Of a DNA stretch of 64,000 nucleotides, positions 1-9,056 are shown in pieces; position 1 is the stretch's first letter, and every line of letters starts with the position of its first letter. The stretch lies in the NCBI RefSeq assembly GCF_017876405.1, contig NZ_JAGINW010000001.1:4353203-4417202 (forward strand), read 5' to 3'. Source of the DNA: Kibdelosporangium banguiense (GTDB lineage Bacteria; Actinomycetota; Actinomycetes; Mycobacteriales; Pseudonocardiaceae). The translations under genes and the position numbers were made by a program. The notes below the pieces were generated by a model. That model saw only the letters and a program-made list of their open reading frames with translations, was not told the origin of the DNA and made no database searches.

Positions 1-396
1 GGCTTCGACGACTCGCTCGACGTGGTCGGCGTTCACCTGGTCGGTGGTCTGACCGGCACGCTGCTGATCGGCTTCTTCGCGACCACCTCGGTGAACTCGG
101 CCGGCGCCGACGGCCTGTTCTACGGCGGCGGGCTCGCCCAGTTGGGCAAGCAGGCCGTGGCGGCCGGCGCGGTTCTGGCGTACTCCTTCGTGATCACCCT
201 TATCCTCGGGTTCCTGATCAAGGTCACCATCGGATTCCGGGTGTCCAAGGAGGACGAGGTCACCGGTGTCGACGAGGCGCTGCACGCTGAGAGCGCCTAC
301 GACTTCGGTGGCTTGGGCGGTGGTAGTGGCCTGAGCAACTCGGCCAAGCCCACCGGTGCACACTCCGCGGCTTCCCTTGAGGAGACGAAAGCATGA
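1..396 (+). CDS. amtB: Ammonium transporter AmtB, C-terminal fragment
   Basis: This is the 3' end of an Amt/MEP/Rh family ammonium channel, cut by the left edge of the window. The visible 131 residues begin with GFDDSLDVVGVHLVGG, the conserved Asp/His-containing helix of the pore, followed by one long hydrophobic helix and a cytoplasmic tail rich in Gly, Ser and Ala. The stop overlaps the start of the PII gene by 4 bp (ATGA). The linked PII protein is known in this family to plug the channel when nitrogen is ample, which fits the operon amtB-glnK-glnD. The start lies outside the window. Confidence 0.95.
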   Translation, partial: GFDDSLDVVGVHLVGGLTGTLLIGFFATTSVNSAGADGLFYGGGLAQLGKQAVAAGAVLAYSFVITLILGFLIKVTIGFRVSKEDEVTGVDEALHAESAYDFGGLGGGSGLSNSAKPTGAHSAASLEETKA

Positions 397-731
397 AACT
401 CGTAACCGCGATCATCAAGCCATTCACCCTTGACGACGTCAAAGCCGCCCTTGAGCAGCTGGGTGTGCTGGGCATGACGGTCAGCGAGGTCCGTGGTTAC
501 GGCCGGCAGAAGGGCCACACCGAGGTGTACCGGGGCGCCGAGTACGCAGTGGACTTCGTGCAGAAGGTCCGTATCGAGGTGCTCACCGACGACGCGGCGG
601 TGGACAAGGTCGTCGACGCGGTCGTCGAGGCGGCGCGGACAGGCAAGATCGGTGACGGCAAGGTCTGGGTCACGCCGGTCGACACCATTGTTCGGGTGCG
701 GACCGGGGAACGCGGCACAGACGCGCTGTGA
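393..731 (+). CDS. glnK: Nitrogen regulatory protein PII
   Basis: A 112-residue PII signal protein, full length for the family. It starts MKLVTAIIKP and has the T-loop with Tyr46 and Tyr51 (GAEYAVDF); Tyr51 is the usual site of uridylylation or, in actinomycetes, adenylylation. The C-terminal GKIGDGKVWV segment matches the PII signature. It sits between amtB (4-bp overlap) and glnD (GTGA overlap), so the three are translated as one unit. Its role is to report nitrogen and energy status to AmtB and other targets. It could be named glnB or glnK; linkage to amtB favours glnK. Confidence 0.96.
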   Translation: MKLVTAIIKPFTLDDVKAALEQLGVLGMTVSEVRGYGRQKGHTEVYRGAEYAVDFVQKVRIEVLTDDAAVDKVVDAVVEAARTGKIGDGKVWVTPVDTIVRVRTGERGTDAL

Positions 732-3091
732 AAAATACGGGGGAAGCCCCGTCAGCGGCTGACCTCGTGCAGGCCCGCGACCGGTTGCTCGGACCGGTCG
801 CGGGCCAGCGCAGGCTCAGCCCTGACGCGCTTCGGGAAGCACTGACCGACCTGCACGAGTTCTGGCTGACCGCGCAGGCGGCACAGGCGGGGATCGGTGC
901 GAACCAGGGGGTCGCGCTGGTGGCAGTCGGCGGCTTGGGCCGCCGTGAACTGGTGCCCTACGCCGACTTGGATCTGCTGCTGGTGCACGAAGGGCGCGGC
1001 AACGGGATCAACGAGCTCGCTGAGCGGCTCTGGTACCCGCTGTGGAACTCCGGGATCGGCCTCGACCATTCGGTCCGTACCGTCGGTGAGGCACTCGACG
1101 TTGCCGCCAGCGACCTGCGTACCGCGGTCGGCCTGCTCGACATCCGGCATATCGCCGGTGACCAGGAAGTCGCCGACCGGCTCAAGACCCTGGCTCGCGA
1201 CAAGTGGCGTGCCAGTGCCCGCAAACGGGTCTCGGCGCTTGCCGAGTCGGCCAGGGTGCGGTGGCATCGCAGCGGCGAGGTCGCGCACTGGGTGGAACCG
1301 GATCTCAAGCACGGCCGCGGTGGCCTGCGGGATGTCGGCATCCTCCGGGCGCTGGCCGTGGCACAGCTGGTCGACCGGCCGGGCGAGGAACTCGAACACG
1401 CGCATCGGCTTTTGCTGGACGTCCGCACCGAACTGCGTCGCCTTGTCCACCGGGCAAACGATGTCCTGCGTGCTCAGGACGCCGACGAGGTGGCCGTGGC
1501 GCTGGATCGTGGCGACCGTTTCGACCTCGCCAGGCTGCTTTCCGGCGCAGGCAGGACCGTCGCGTACGCGCTCGACGTCGCCATCCGTAGTGTCGGGTCC
1601 GACGCTCCGCGTCGTGTGCTCAGCCGGTTGAGACGTGGCCCTGAGCGGCGCCCTCTTGACGAAGGCGTTGTGCTGCATGGCAATGAAGTGACTTTGGCGC
1701 GTGACGCCGAACCGCACCGGGATCCTGCTCTGTTGTTGCGTGTCGCAGCGGCTGCCGCGCGTACGGGGCATCCGATCGCGGCAGCGACCCTCCAGCGGCT
1801 TGCCGAGACCGCGCCGGAACCCCGTGCCCCCTGGCCTTTGCAGGCTCGCGACGAGCTGATCGCGTTGCTGGGCGCCGGAGAGGGCATCATCGATGTGATC
1901 GAAGCCTTGGACCGCAGTGGATTGTGGGCGCGGCTGTTCCCCGAATGGGGCGCTGTCCGTGATCTCCCTCCTCGCGATGCCGCGCACAAGTGGACAGTCG
2001 ACAGGCACCTCGTGCAGACCACCGCGCACGCCAGCCGGATGGTCACCCGGGTCGCCCGGCCGGACCTGCTGCTGCTGGGCGCGCTCCTGCACGACATCGG
2101 CAAGGGCCGGAAGGCGGATCATTCGGAGGTCGGTGCGGCACTGGCGACCCAGGTCGGCGAGCGGCTCGGTTTGTCCAAACAGGATGTCGACACGCTGTCC
2201 GCGATGGTCCGTCACCACTTGCTGCTGCCGGACACCGCGACCCGCCGGGACGTCACCGACGAGTCGACGATCGTGCGCGTGGCCGAGACCCTCGGCGGCG
2301 ACCCGGTTCTGCTGGAGTTGTTGCACGCCTTGGCCGAAGCGGACTCGATGGCCACCGGACCGGGTGTGTGGACGGAGTGGAAAGCGGCCCTGATCGGCGA
2401 CCTGGTCTCCTACAGCAGTCAGGCCATGGCAGGCGAGCCGATCGCCCGGCCGGACCCGCTCGACTCCCGCCACCGGGTGCAGGCCGAAGCTGTTGCCGCG
2501 TCCGGAAAACACGACGTCACGATCGAGTCGTCCGGCCGGGTCGCGACCATCACGATGTTCGCGCCGGACCGGCCGGGCCTGCTGTCCAGGGCGGCCGGGG
2601 TGCTCGCGTTGAACTCCCTTGAGGTGCACTCGGCGAGCATCGACACGCATGCCGGGATCGCCGTGGAGGTGTTCACGGCGTCGCCACGGTTCGGCTCGTT
2701 GCCCAATGCCTCGTTGCTGCGTGAGCAAATGGGCCTGGCGCTGTCGGACAACCTGCCGTTAGCCGACCGTCTGGCCGCCAAGGAACGCGATTACGGCGGC
2801 CGCCCAGAGGACGCGCCCGAGCCACGTGTGCTCTGGTTCGACGACGAGGCCGGCAAGGACTACCCCAGCGCGGTCGTGCTGGAACTACGGGCCGTGGACC
2901 GGATCGGACTGCTGTACCGAGTCGCTGAAGCCCTGGAACGGTGTGGCGCGGACGTACAGTGGGCTCGCGCGGCTACCCTCGGGACCACGGCCGTCGACTC
3001 GTTCTGTATCCGTGCCGCGGATGGTGGCCCGTTGTCCGCCGCGAGCCGCAGCAAGCTCGCCGAAGCCGTGCACGCAGCAGCACTCGCGTGA
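728..3091 (+). CDS. glnD: PII nucleotidyltransferase / uridylyl-removing enzyme GlnD
   Basis: A 787-residue bifunctional sensor enzyme that modifies and demodifies PII. The nucleotidyltransferase motif GGLGRREL is at about residues 69-75 with the metal-binding pair Asp80/Asp82. An HD hydrolase domain (LLHDIGKG, His455-Asp456) follows, and two ACT-type domains lie near residues 603 (FAPDRPGLLSR) and 715 (AVDRIGLLYR), which sense glutamine in this family. The GTG start overlaps the PII stop. In actinomycetes this protein usually adenylylates rather than uridylylates PII; that is family knowledge and cannot be decided here. The gene ends before a strong hairpin facing the next convergent gene. 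Confidence 0.95.
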   Translation: MKNTGEAPSAADLVQARDRLLGPVAGQRRLSPDALREALTDLHEFWLTAQAAQAGIGANQGVALVAVGGLGRRELVPYADLDLLLVHEGRGNGINELAERLWYPLWNSGIGLDHSVRTVGEALDVAASDLRTAVGLLDIRHIAGDQEVADRLKTLARDKWRASARKRVSALAESARVRWHRSGEVAHWVEPDLKHGRGGLRDVGILRALAVAQLVDRPGEELEHAHRLLLDVRTELRRLVHRANDVLRAQDADEVAVALDRGDRFDLARLLSGAGRTVAYALDVAIRSVGSDAPRRVLSRLRRGPERRPLDEGVVLHGNEVTLARDAEPHRDPALLLRVAAAAARTGHPIAAATLQRLAETAPEPRAPWPLQARDELIALLGAGEGIIDVIEALDRSGLWARLFPEWGAVRDLPPRDAAHKWTVDRHLVQTTAHASRMVTRVARPDLLLLGALLHDIGKGRKADHSEVGAALATQVGERLGLSKQDVDTLSAMVRHHLLLPDTATRRDVTDESTIVRVAETLGGDPVLLELLHALAEADSMATGPGVWTEWKAALIGDLVSYSSQAMAGEPIARPDPLDSRHRVQAEAVAASGKHDVTIESSGRVATITMFAPDRPGLLSRAAGVLALNSLEVHSASIDTHAGIAVEVFTASPRFGSLPNASLLREQMGLALSDNLPLADRLAAKERDYGGRPEDAPEPRVLWFDDEAGKDYPSAVVLELRAVDRIGLLYRVAEALERCGADVQWARAATLGTTAVDSFCIRAADGGPLSAASRSKLAEAVHAAALA

Positions 3092-3268
3092 GTTGAGTAG
3101 TTCTACCCAGTGCGATCCAGGGGGCTTCACGCTGCCGGGAAAACGCTGTGACCGGCAGTCTTGTGCTTGTCACGAGACAGGCGGGTACGAGAGGGGATCG
3201 CGGTAAGTGGGAGACCGCCCAGGCGGGGGCTGGGCGGATGCCGCGACTCGGGTGCCTGCTCGGACCGT

Positions 3269-3316
3269 GAACCGCCCGGCGGGCCCATCGAGGGGTGGGG
3301 CCTGCCCGGGCGGTTC
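3269..3316. terminator. Bidirectional hairpin between glnD and the exonuclease gene
   Basis: A long GC-rich inverted repeat: the arm from 3269 (GAACCGCCCG) pairs with the arm ending 3316 (CGGGCGGTTC), continuing inward with GGCC pairing and a small bulge. It lies between two convergent genes, so it can stop transcription from both sides. Around 180 bp between the glnD stop and this hairpin show no convincing gene. Confidence 0.7.
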
Positions 3317-3334
3317 TCTAAACTGCGCGGTTCT

Positions 3335-3904
3335 CTACATGCTCATGAGCTTCGCGAACATCTCGCCTTGTTCGATCGCGTCGTCCAACGCGTGGTGCGT
3401 GTGCCGTCGTTTGGACAGCAGGTGCTTGGGCATCGTGCCTTTGGCAACGCCGCTGATCGGCCGTCCGCTGCGGGCCGCGAAGTACGTCTTCATGTCCAGG
3501 CACCGCGAATGCCCGAACGGGCTCGAGCCGGTGAACCGGATCAGGTACCAGTAGGTGAACATCCAGTCGAAGCTCGCCGGGTATGCCGTGAAGACCGCCG
3601 AAGCCCGGCCGCGGACCTCGTCGACCCACGCGGTGAACTCCGCCATCGCCGTTGCGGGGTCAGCGCCCTCAGCCACGAGCTTGGCCCGGTCCAACCCGCT
3701 CACCGCGAGCGCCTCGGGCACGAAGTCGTCGCTGATCGGCCGGAGCTCCCGGTAGAAGGTCTGACCAGCCGGGTCGACGGCCGTGAACACGTCACCGTCG
3801 TGCCGTCCGGCCACACACGCGCCGAGCGAAATCATCGAATAAGGCCCCGGTACGGGGCCGTCTGCCTCGATGTCCACCGAGATGTACACACTCGCCTTGG
3901 CCAC
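3335..3904 (-). CDS. DEDDh-family 3'-5' exonuclease
   Basis: A protein of about 189 residues with the Exo I motif SVDIEADG (metal-binding Asp and Glu near residues 11-13) and a C-terminal HHALDDAIEQG, the His/Asp pair typical of DEDDh exonucleases of the RNase T / oligoribonuclease type. I chose the GTG at 3904 because AGGA lies 7 bases upstream; a GTG two codons earlier is possible. The same frame stays open far into ffh on the other strand, but that part is a shadow. It is transcribed towards glnD and ends next to the shared hairpin. Whether it acts on RNA or DNA cannot be told from sequence. Confidence 0.85.
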   Translation of the reverse strand: MAKASVYISVDIEADGPVPGPYSMISLGACVAGRHDGDVFTAVDPAGQTFYRELRPISDDFVPEALAVSGLDRAKLVAEGADPATAMAEFTAWVDEVRGRASAVFTAYPASFDWMFTYWYLIRFTGSSPFGHSRCLDMKTYFAARSGRPISGVAKGTMPKHLLSKRRHTHHALDDAIEQGEMFAKLMSM

Positions 3905-3976
3905 TGCCACATCCTGCCCGAGCGGGACGACTACCCTGGTGTCTGATACCCACGACTTGCCTGGAGCGCCGTACCC

Positions 3977-5518
3977 GTGTTCGACACGCTTTCCGACCGG
4001 CTCACATCGGTCCTGCAGAACCTGCGTGGCAAGGGCCGACTGTCCGAGGCGGACATCGACGCGACCGCGCGTGAGATCCGTATCGCTCTGCTTGAGGCGG
4101 ACGTCGCGCTGCCGGTGGTGCGCGCGTTCATCGCCCAGGTCAAGGAGCGGGCCAAGGGCGCGGAGGTCTCCGGCGCGCTGAACCCGGCGCAGCAGGTCGT
4201 CAAGATCGTCAACGAGGAGCTCATCGGCATCCTCGGCGGGGAGACCCGCAGGCTGCAGTTCGCCAAGCAGCCGCCGACGGTGATCATGCTCGCCGGTCTG
4301 CAGGGTTCCGGTAAGACCACGCTCGCGGGCAAGCTCGCGCGCTGGCTCAAGGGCCAGAACCACGCGCCGATGCTGGTCGCCTGTGACCTCCAGCGGCCCA
4401 ACGCGGTCACCCAGCTGCAGGTGGTCGGTGAGCGCGCCGGTGTCGCGGTGTTCGCTCCCGAGCCCGGTAACGGCGTCGGCGACCCGGTGGACGTGGCCCG
4501 TCGTGCCATCGACGAGGCCAAGCGTGCCCAGCACGACGTGGTCATCGTCGACACCGCCGGCCGGCTGGGTGTCGACGAAGAGCTGATGAAGCAGGCCGCG
4601 GACATCCGTGACGCGGTCGAGCCCGACGAGATCCTGTTCGTGGTCGACGCGATGATCGGTCAGGACGCGGTCAACACGGCAGAGGCGTTCCGTGACGGCG
4701 TCGGCTTCAGCGGTGTCGTGCTGACGAAGCTCGACGGTGACGCCCGTGGTGGTGCCGCGCTGTCGGTCCGGCAGGTCACCGGCCAGCCGATCATGTTCGC
4801 GTCCAACGGCGAGAAGCTCGAGGACTTCGACGCCTTCCACCCCGACCGGATGGCCAGCCGCATCCTGGGCATGGGTGACGTGCTGTCGCTGATCGAGTCG
4901 GCCGAGAAGGTCTTCGACCAGCAGCAGGCCCAGGAGGCTGCGGAGAAGCTCACCCAGGGCCAGCTGACCCTGGAGGACTTCCTCGACCAGATGCTCGCGG
5001 TGCGCAAGATGGGCCCGATCGGCAACCTGCTGGGCATGCTGCCCGGTGGCGCGCAGATGAAGGAGGCCGCCGCCAACATCGACGACAAGCACCTGGACCG
5101 GCTGCAGGCGATCATCCGCGGCATGACCCCGGCCGAGCGGGCCGATCCCAAGATCATCAACGCTTCCCGCCGGGCCCGGATCGCCAATGGCTCCGGCGTC
5201 CGGGTCGCGGAGGTCAACGACCTGGTCAACCGGTTCTTCGACGCCCGCAAGATGATGCAGCAGATGGCGGGCCGGTTCGGCCTCGGCGGTGGCGGCGGGA
5301 TGAGCCGCAAAGCCAAGAAGGACGCGCGCAAGAAGGGCCGCAAGGTCAAGGGCAGGGGCAACCTGCCCGCGCTGCCCGGCTTCCCCGCGGGCGCGGCGCC
5401 GGATCTGTCGAAGATGCCGCCCGGCCTCAACCAGCTCCCGCCCGGCCTGGCCGGTCTCGACCAGCTGCCGCCCGGATTCGACCCGTCGAAGCTGAAGTTC
5501 CCCAAGAAGGGCCAGTGA
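3977..5518 (+). CDS. ffh: Signal recognition particle protein Ffh (SRP54)
   Basis: A 513-residue GTPase that binds 4.5S RNA and signal sequences and delivers nascent membrane proteins to FtsY. The N-terminal four-helix bundle is followed by the G domain (GLQGSGKTTLAGKLA near residue 108, DTAGRLG near 191, TKLDGDARGG). The M domain is rich in methionine (KMGPIGNLLGMLPGG, MMQQMAGRFG). The tail is lysine-rich and then has a Pro/Gly repeat (LPPGL, LPPGF), longer than in many bacteria but common in actinomycetes. The GTG start was chosen because it begins the conserved MFDTLSDRL. The stop overlaps the next start by 4 bp. Confidence 0.97.
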   Translation: MFDTLSDRLTSVLQNLRGKGRLSEADIDATAREIRIALLEADVALPVVRAFIAQVKERAKGAEVSGALNPAQQVVKIVNEELIGILGGETRRLQFAKQPPTVIMLAGLQGSGKTTLAGKLARWLKGQNHAPMLVACDLQRPNAVTQLQVVGERAGVAVFAPEPGNGVGDPVDVARRAIDEAKRAQHDVVIVDTAGRLGVDEELMKQAADIRDAVEPDEILFVVDAMIGQDAVNTAEAFRDGVGFSGVVLTKLDGDARGGAALSVRQVTGQPIMFASNGEKLEDFDAFHPDRMASRILGMGDVLSLIESAEKVFDQQQAQEAAEKLTQGQLTLEDFLDQMLAVRKMGPIGNLLGMLPGGAQMKEAAANIDDKHLDRLQAIIRGMTPAERADPKIINASRRARIANGSGVRVAEVNDLVNRFFDARKMMQQMAGRFGLGGGGGMSRKAKKDARKKGRKVKGRGNLPALPGFPAGAAPDLSKMPPGLNQLPPGLAGLDQLPPGFDPSKLKFPKKGQ

Positions 5519-6588
5519 CCTCGCTGCACCTGCGGGGAGTCGTGCTCCCCGGCGAGCAGACCCGCGACCTGTGGGTGGTCAACGGACGGATCCGGCTGAC
5601 CCCGGTACCGAACGCGGAAACCGTGGTGGACGGCGGTTTCCTGGTGCCGGGTCTGGTGGACGCGCACTGCCACATCGGCATCTCGCCGTCCGGCAACCCC
5701 ACTCTCGAGGAGTCGATCACCCAGGCGGAGACCGACCGCGACAGTGGCGCGCTGCTGGTGCGTGACTGCGGCGTGCCGATCGACACCAGGCCGTTGCAGG
5801 AAAGGCTCGACCTGCCCCGGATCATCCGTGCGGGCAGGCACATCAGCGCGCCGAAGCGCTACATCCGTTACCTGGGCGTGGAAGTCGAGGACCCGGAGAA
5901 GCTGCCCGACGCTGTCGCGGAGCAGGCCGCGTACGGCGACGGCTGGGTGAAGCTGGTCGGCGACTGGATCGACCGGGGCGTCGGCGATCTGGCCCCGCTG
6001 TGGCCGGACGACGTGCTCGCCCGGGCGATCAAGGTCGCGCACCAGGCAGGCGCCCGCGTCACCGCGCACGTCTTCGGCGAAGACGCCATCCCTGGCCTGC
6101 TCGCGGCCGGTATCGACTGCATCGAACACGGCACCGGGTTGACCGCGGACACGATCGCGACCATGGCCTCGTCGGGCGCCGCACTGGTGCCCACGTTGAT
6201 CAACATCGAGACGTTCCCGGGGCTCGCGGCGCAGGCTTCGAAGTACCCCGCCTACGCCGCGCACATGCTCAAACTGCATGCCGGCGTGCGGGACACCGTG
6301 CGGATGGCGATCGAAGCCGGTGTGTCTGTGTACGCCGGCACAGACGCGGGCGGCGGAATCGAGCATGGTCGGCTCGTGGACGAGATCGAAGCCTTGCATG
6401 GCGCGGGAATGACACGGACGCAAGCGCTGGCCGCGGGCTCATGGGCGGCTCGCAGTTGGCTCGGCTATTCCAGCTTCGAGGACGGCTCGGCGGCAGACGT
6501 CATCGCCTACGAGACCGACCCGCGGCAGGACCTTGGCGCGCTGCGGTCACCGGCAAGGATCATCCTACGTGGGCGAATTGTGCGGTGA
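5515..6588 (+). CDS. Amidohydrolase family protein
   Basis: A 357-residue metal-dependent hydrolase. The metal-binding DAHCHIG motif is near residue 50, later His residues lie in RVTAHVFGEDA and CIEHGTGL, and the late Asp is in YAGTDAGGGIEHG. A small beta-sandwich domain is formed from both ends, as in imidazolonepropionase-like amidohydrolases. It overlaps ffh by GTGA, which suggests translational coupling although there is no obvious functional link. The substrate is unknown; prolidase-like or imidazolonepropionase-like activity would be the first guesses. Confidence 0.85.
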   Translation: MTSLHLRGVVLPGEQTRDLWVVNGRIRLTPVPNAETVVDGGFLVPGLVDAHCHIGISPSGNPTLEESITQAETDRDSGALLVRDCGVPIDTRPLQERLDLPRIIRAGRHISAPKRYIRYLGVEVEDPEKLPDAVAEQAAYGDGWVKLVGDWIDRGVGDLAPLWPDDVLARAIKVAHQAGARVTAHVFGEDAIPGLLAAGIDCIEHGTGLTADTIATMASSGAALVPTLINIETFPGLAAQASKYPAYAAHMLKLHAGVRDTVRMAIEAGVSVYAGTDAGGGIEHGRLVDEIEALHGAGMTRTQALAAGSWAARSWLGYSSFEDGSAADVIAYETDPRQDLGALRSPARIILRGRIVR

Positions 6589-6685
6589 CACGCCGAATGA
6601 CTCGGTGACACGCCGACACAGTGCGTAGTCTCCAAAGCAGGTCGCGCACTCCGGCGCGGCCAGGTTGCACCGCCGGAGGACGCCC

Positions 6686-7456
6686 GTGATCCCACCCATA
6701 CCACGGGAGCCGGAGACCATGGCCGTTGAGCCGGAGGCAGAACAACCGCCGCCACCCCCGGCGCATCGATGGGGAATCGGGGCGTTCCTGCTGGTAGAGG
6801 CGGCATTGCTGCTGTCGGCGGTGTTCATCAGCGCGATCCTGCAGCCCAGCGACTCCGGCCAGCCCGCGGGCGTGACGACCATCCTGGTCGGGTCGATCCT
6901 GCCGGTGTTCATCGCGACCGGCGTGGCGCTGCTGATCACCAGGATCCGGGGCAACGGCCCGAAAATCGACCTGCGCTGGTCCTACTCGCGGGCGGACTTC
7001 AAGATCGGCCTGAAGTTCGGGCTGATCGGGCTGGTGCTGACCACCATCGCCGCGATGGCGTGGACGCGGATCGTCGGCGAGCAGAACGCCACGTCGGCCT
7101 TCAGCGCGCTGGTCGACGGGCATTCCCTGCCGATCTCGGCGGCGATCGTGATGTTCCTGTACGCCTGGCTGATCGGCCCGATGTGCGAGGAGATCATCTT
7201 CCGCGGCCTGCTCTGGGGTGCGCTGGAACGGCTGCAGTGGGGCCGCTGGGCGGTCTTCGCGCTGAGCACGGCGGTGTTCGCGGTCAGCCACCTCGAGCCG
7301 TTGCGGACCTCGCTGCTGATCGTGATCGGCATCCCGATCGGCCTGGCCAGGCTGTACAGCGGCCGGCTCGGCGCGAGCGTGGTGGCCCACCAGGTGAACA
7401 ACTTCCTGCCCGCGTTGACGGTTCTGTTGATCTCGCTCGGAGTGATGGCGCCCTGA
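6686..7456 (+). CDS. CPBP-family intramembrane metalloprotease
   Basis: A 256-residue membrane protein with about seven hydrophobic helices and the CPBP/Abi signature: CEEIIFRG (EExxxR near residue 167), FAVSHLEP and HQVNN. The family includes CAAX-processing proteases and bacteriocin-immunity proteins. I start at the GTG at 6686 because GGAGGA lies 5 bases upstream; an upstream TTG in frame adds seven residues without a ribosome-binding site. The stop overlaps the pxpA start by ATGA-type overlap. The substrate is unknown. Confidence 0.85.
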   Translation: MIPPIPREPETMAVEPEAEQPPPPPAHRWGIGAFLLVEAALLLSAVFISAILQPSDSGQPAGVTTILVGSILPVFIATGVALLITRIRGNGPKIDLRWSYSRADFKIGLKFGLIGLVLTTIAAMAWTRIVGEQNATSAFSALVDGHSLPISAAIVMFLYAWLIGPMCEEIIFRGLLWGALERLQWGRWAVFALSTAVFAVSHLEPLRTSLLIVIGIPIGLARLYSGRLGASVVAHQVNNFLPALTVLLISLGVMAP

Positions 7457-8202
7457 TGGACCTCAACAGCGATCTCGGCGAAGGCTTCGGCGTCTGGAAG
7501 CTCGGCGACGACTCGGCCTTACTGGGCGTGGTGACGTCGGCCAACGTCGCGTGCGGCTTCCACGCCGGTGACCCCCGCACCATGCGTTCGGTGTGCGAAC
7601 TGGCGGCGTCCAACGGAGTGGCCATCGGTGCGCAGGTTTCCTACCGCGACCTGGCCGGGTTCGGGCGCCGTTTCATCGACGTCGACCCTGTCGAGTTGGC
7701 CGACGATGTGCTGTACCAAATCGGCGCTCTCTCGGCTTTCGCTACGGCCGCGGGTGCGCGTGTGGCGTATGTCAAGCCGCACGGTGCGTTGTACAACGCC
7801 ATCGTCCACCATGACGCCCAAGCCGCTGCCGTCGTCGCCGGAGTCCGCGCATGGGGCGACGTGCCTGTGCTCGGCTTACCAGGCTCGTCGTTCTTGTCAG
7901 CCGCTTCAGCCGCAGGCCTGCGTACGGTCCACGAGGCTTTTGCCGACCGTGGTTACACGCCTGAAGGCACGCTCGTACCCCGCCGCGAACCTGGCGCCTT
8001 GCTCACGGACACGGCCGCCGTTGTCGACCGTGCACTGCGGCTGGCGTCCGATGGTGAGATCGTCGCCGTGGACGGCACCGTGATCAAAGCCGGTATCGAC
8101 TCGCTCTGCCTGCATGGCGACACACCAGGCGCCGTACACCACGCTCAGGCGGTCCGTGCCGCGTTGGAAGAGGCTGGCGTCACCCTCACGCCCTTCGCCT
8201 GA
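7456..8202 (+). CDS. pxpA: 5-oxoprolinase subunit A (LamB/YcsF family)
   Basis: A 248-residue protein starting MDLNSDLGEGFG, the diagnostic N-terminus of PxpA, followed by VACGFHAGDP and YVKPHGALYN. PxpA works with PxpB and PxpC to open 5-oxoproline to glutamate using ATP. PxpB and PxpC are not next to it here; the next gene is rpsP. It is translationally coupled to the CPBP protease by overlap at 7454-7458. Confidence 0.92.
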   Translation: MDLNSDLGEGFGVWKLGDDSALLGVVTSANVACGFHAGDPRTMRSVCELAASNGVAIGAQVSYRDLAGFGRRFIDVDPVELADDVLYQIGALSAFATAAGARVAYVKPHGALYNAIVHHDAQAAAVVAGVRAWGDVPVLGLPGSSFLSAASAAGLRTVHEAFADRGYTPEGTLVPRREPGALLTDTAAVVDRALRLASDGEIVAVDGTVIKAGIDSLCLHGDTPGAVHHAQAVRAALEEAGVTLTPFA

Positions 8203-8371
8203 GTGGGGGCGATTGGGAGCTCGGCCGGGTGTCTGGCAGAATACTTGGCTGTCCGCTGTGGCTGGACCCTCTCACCACGCCATGGCTGCCATTCGGGCCT
8301 CGCCCCCGTCCCCACTCGGGCCGAGCGAGTTCCACCCTGAGCATCCAGAACGTCGAGGAGTACCACAACCC

Positions 8372-8818
8372 GTGGCAGTCAAGATCAAGCTGCAGCGTCT
8401 GGGAAAGATCCGGTCGCCGTACTACCGCATCATCGTCGCCGACTCGCGCACCCGCCGTAGCGGCAAGGCCATCGAGACCATCGGGCGCTACCACCCGAAG
8501 GACGAGCCGAGCCTGATCGAGGTCGACTCCGAGCGCGCCCAGTACTGGCTGGGTGTCGGCGCGCAGCCGACCGACCCGGTGCAGCACCTGTTCGAGATCA
8601 CCGGTGACTGGCAGAAGTTCAAGGGCCTGCCGGGCACCGAGGGCACCCTGAAGGTCAAGGAGCCCAAGGCCGACAAGGCCGAGCTGTTCGCCGCCGCGCT
8701 GGCCGCCGCGGGCGAGGAGCCGGTGACCGAGGCCACCACGCCGAAGAAGAAGAGCGCCAAGAAGGCCGACAAGGCCGATGAGGCCAAGTCGGACGAGGGC
8801 GCCAAGGACGAAGCGTGA
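8372..8818 (+). CDS. rpsP: 30S ribosomal protein S16
   Basis: A 148-residue S16 starting MAVKIKLQRLGKIRSPYYR. The conserved S16 core covers about 80 residues; the rest is an Ala/Lys/Glu-rich extension (KKKSAKKADKADEAK) as often seen in actinomycetes. A GAGGAG sequence precedes the GTG start. The 170 bp upstream probably hold the promoter of the rpsP-khpA-rimM-trmD operon, with GAATAC near 8240 as a possible -10. The stop overlaps the next gene by 4 bp. Confidence 0.97.
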   Translation: MAVKIKLQRLGKIRSPYYRIIVADSRTRRSGKAIETIGRYHPKDEPSLIEVDSERAQYWLGVGAQPTDPVQHLFEITGDWQKFKGLPGTEGTLKVKEPKADKAELFAAALAAAGEEPVTEATTPKKKSAKKADKADEAKSDEGAKDEA

Positions 8819-9054
8819 GTTTCCTCGCGGACTCGCTCGAGCACCTGGTGCGCGGCATCGTGGACCACCCGGACGAGGTCCGGGTGGAACTCGTGACCAC
8901 CCGCCGTGGCCGCACTCTCGAGGTTCACGTCCACCCCGACGATCTCGGCAAGGTGATCGGCCGGGGCGGGCGGACTGCGACCGCTCTGCGCACGGTCATG
9001 GCCGGGATCGGAGGCCGTGGGGTGCGTGTGGACGTGGTGGATACCGACCACTAG
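8815..9054 (+). CDS. khpA: KH-domain RNA-binding protein KhpA
   Basis: A 79-residue protein with a single KH domain; the GxxG loop is seen in KVIGRGGRTATALR, and the flanking strand is VHVHPDDLG. It lies between rpsP and rimM, the standard place of the YlqC/KhpA family, with a GTGA overlap to rpsP. Members bind RNA and, with KhpB, affect cell elongation in Gram-positive bacteria. Confidence 0.93.
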   Translation: MSFLADSLEHLVRGIVDHPDEVRVELVTTRRGRTLEVHVHPDDLGKVIGRGGRTATALRTVMAGIGGRGVRVDVVDTDH

Positions 9055-9056
9055 CC

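Noticed and set aside
752..2728. A 658-codon frame on the minus strand opposite glnD
   Set aside because: Shadow of a high-GC gene: no family pattern, Arg/Gln/His-rich, fully inside glnD.
3911..5092. Long upstream extension of the exonuclease frame on the minus strand across ffh
   Set aside because: Low-complexity sequence antisense to ffh; the conserved exonuclease begins at 3904 with its own ribosome-binding site.
8203..8371. A riboswitch or ribosomal-protein leader before rpsP
   Set aside because: Some complementary G/C runs exist, but no known leader fold could be drawn with confidence.
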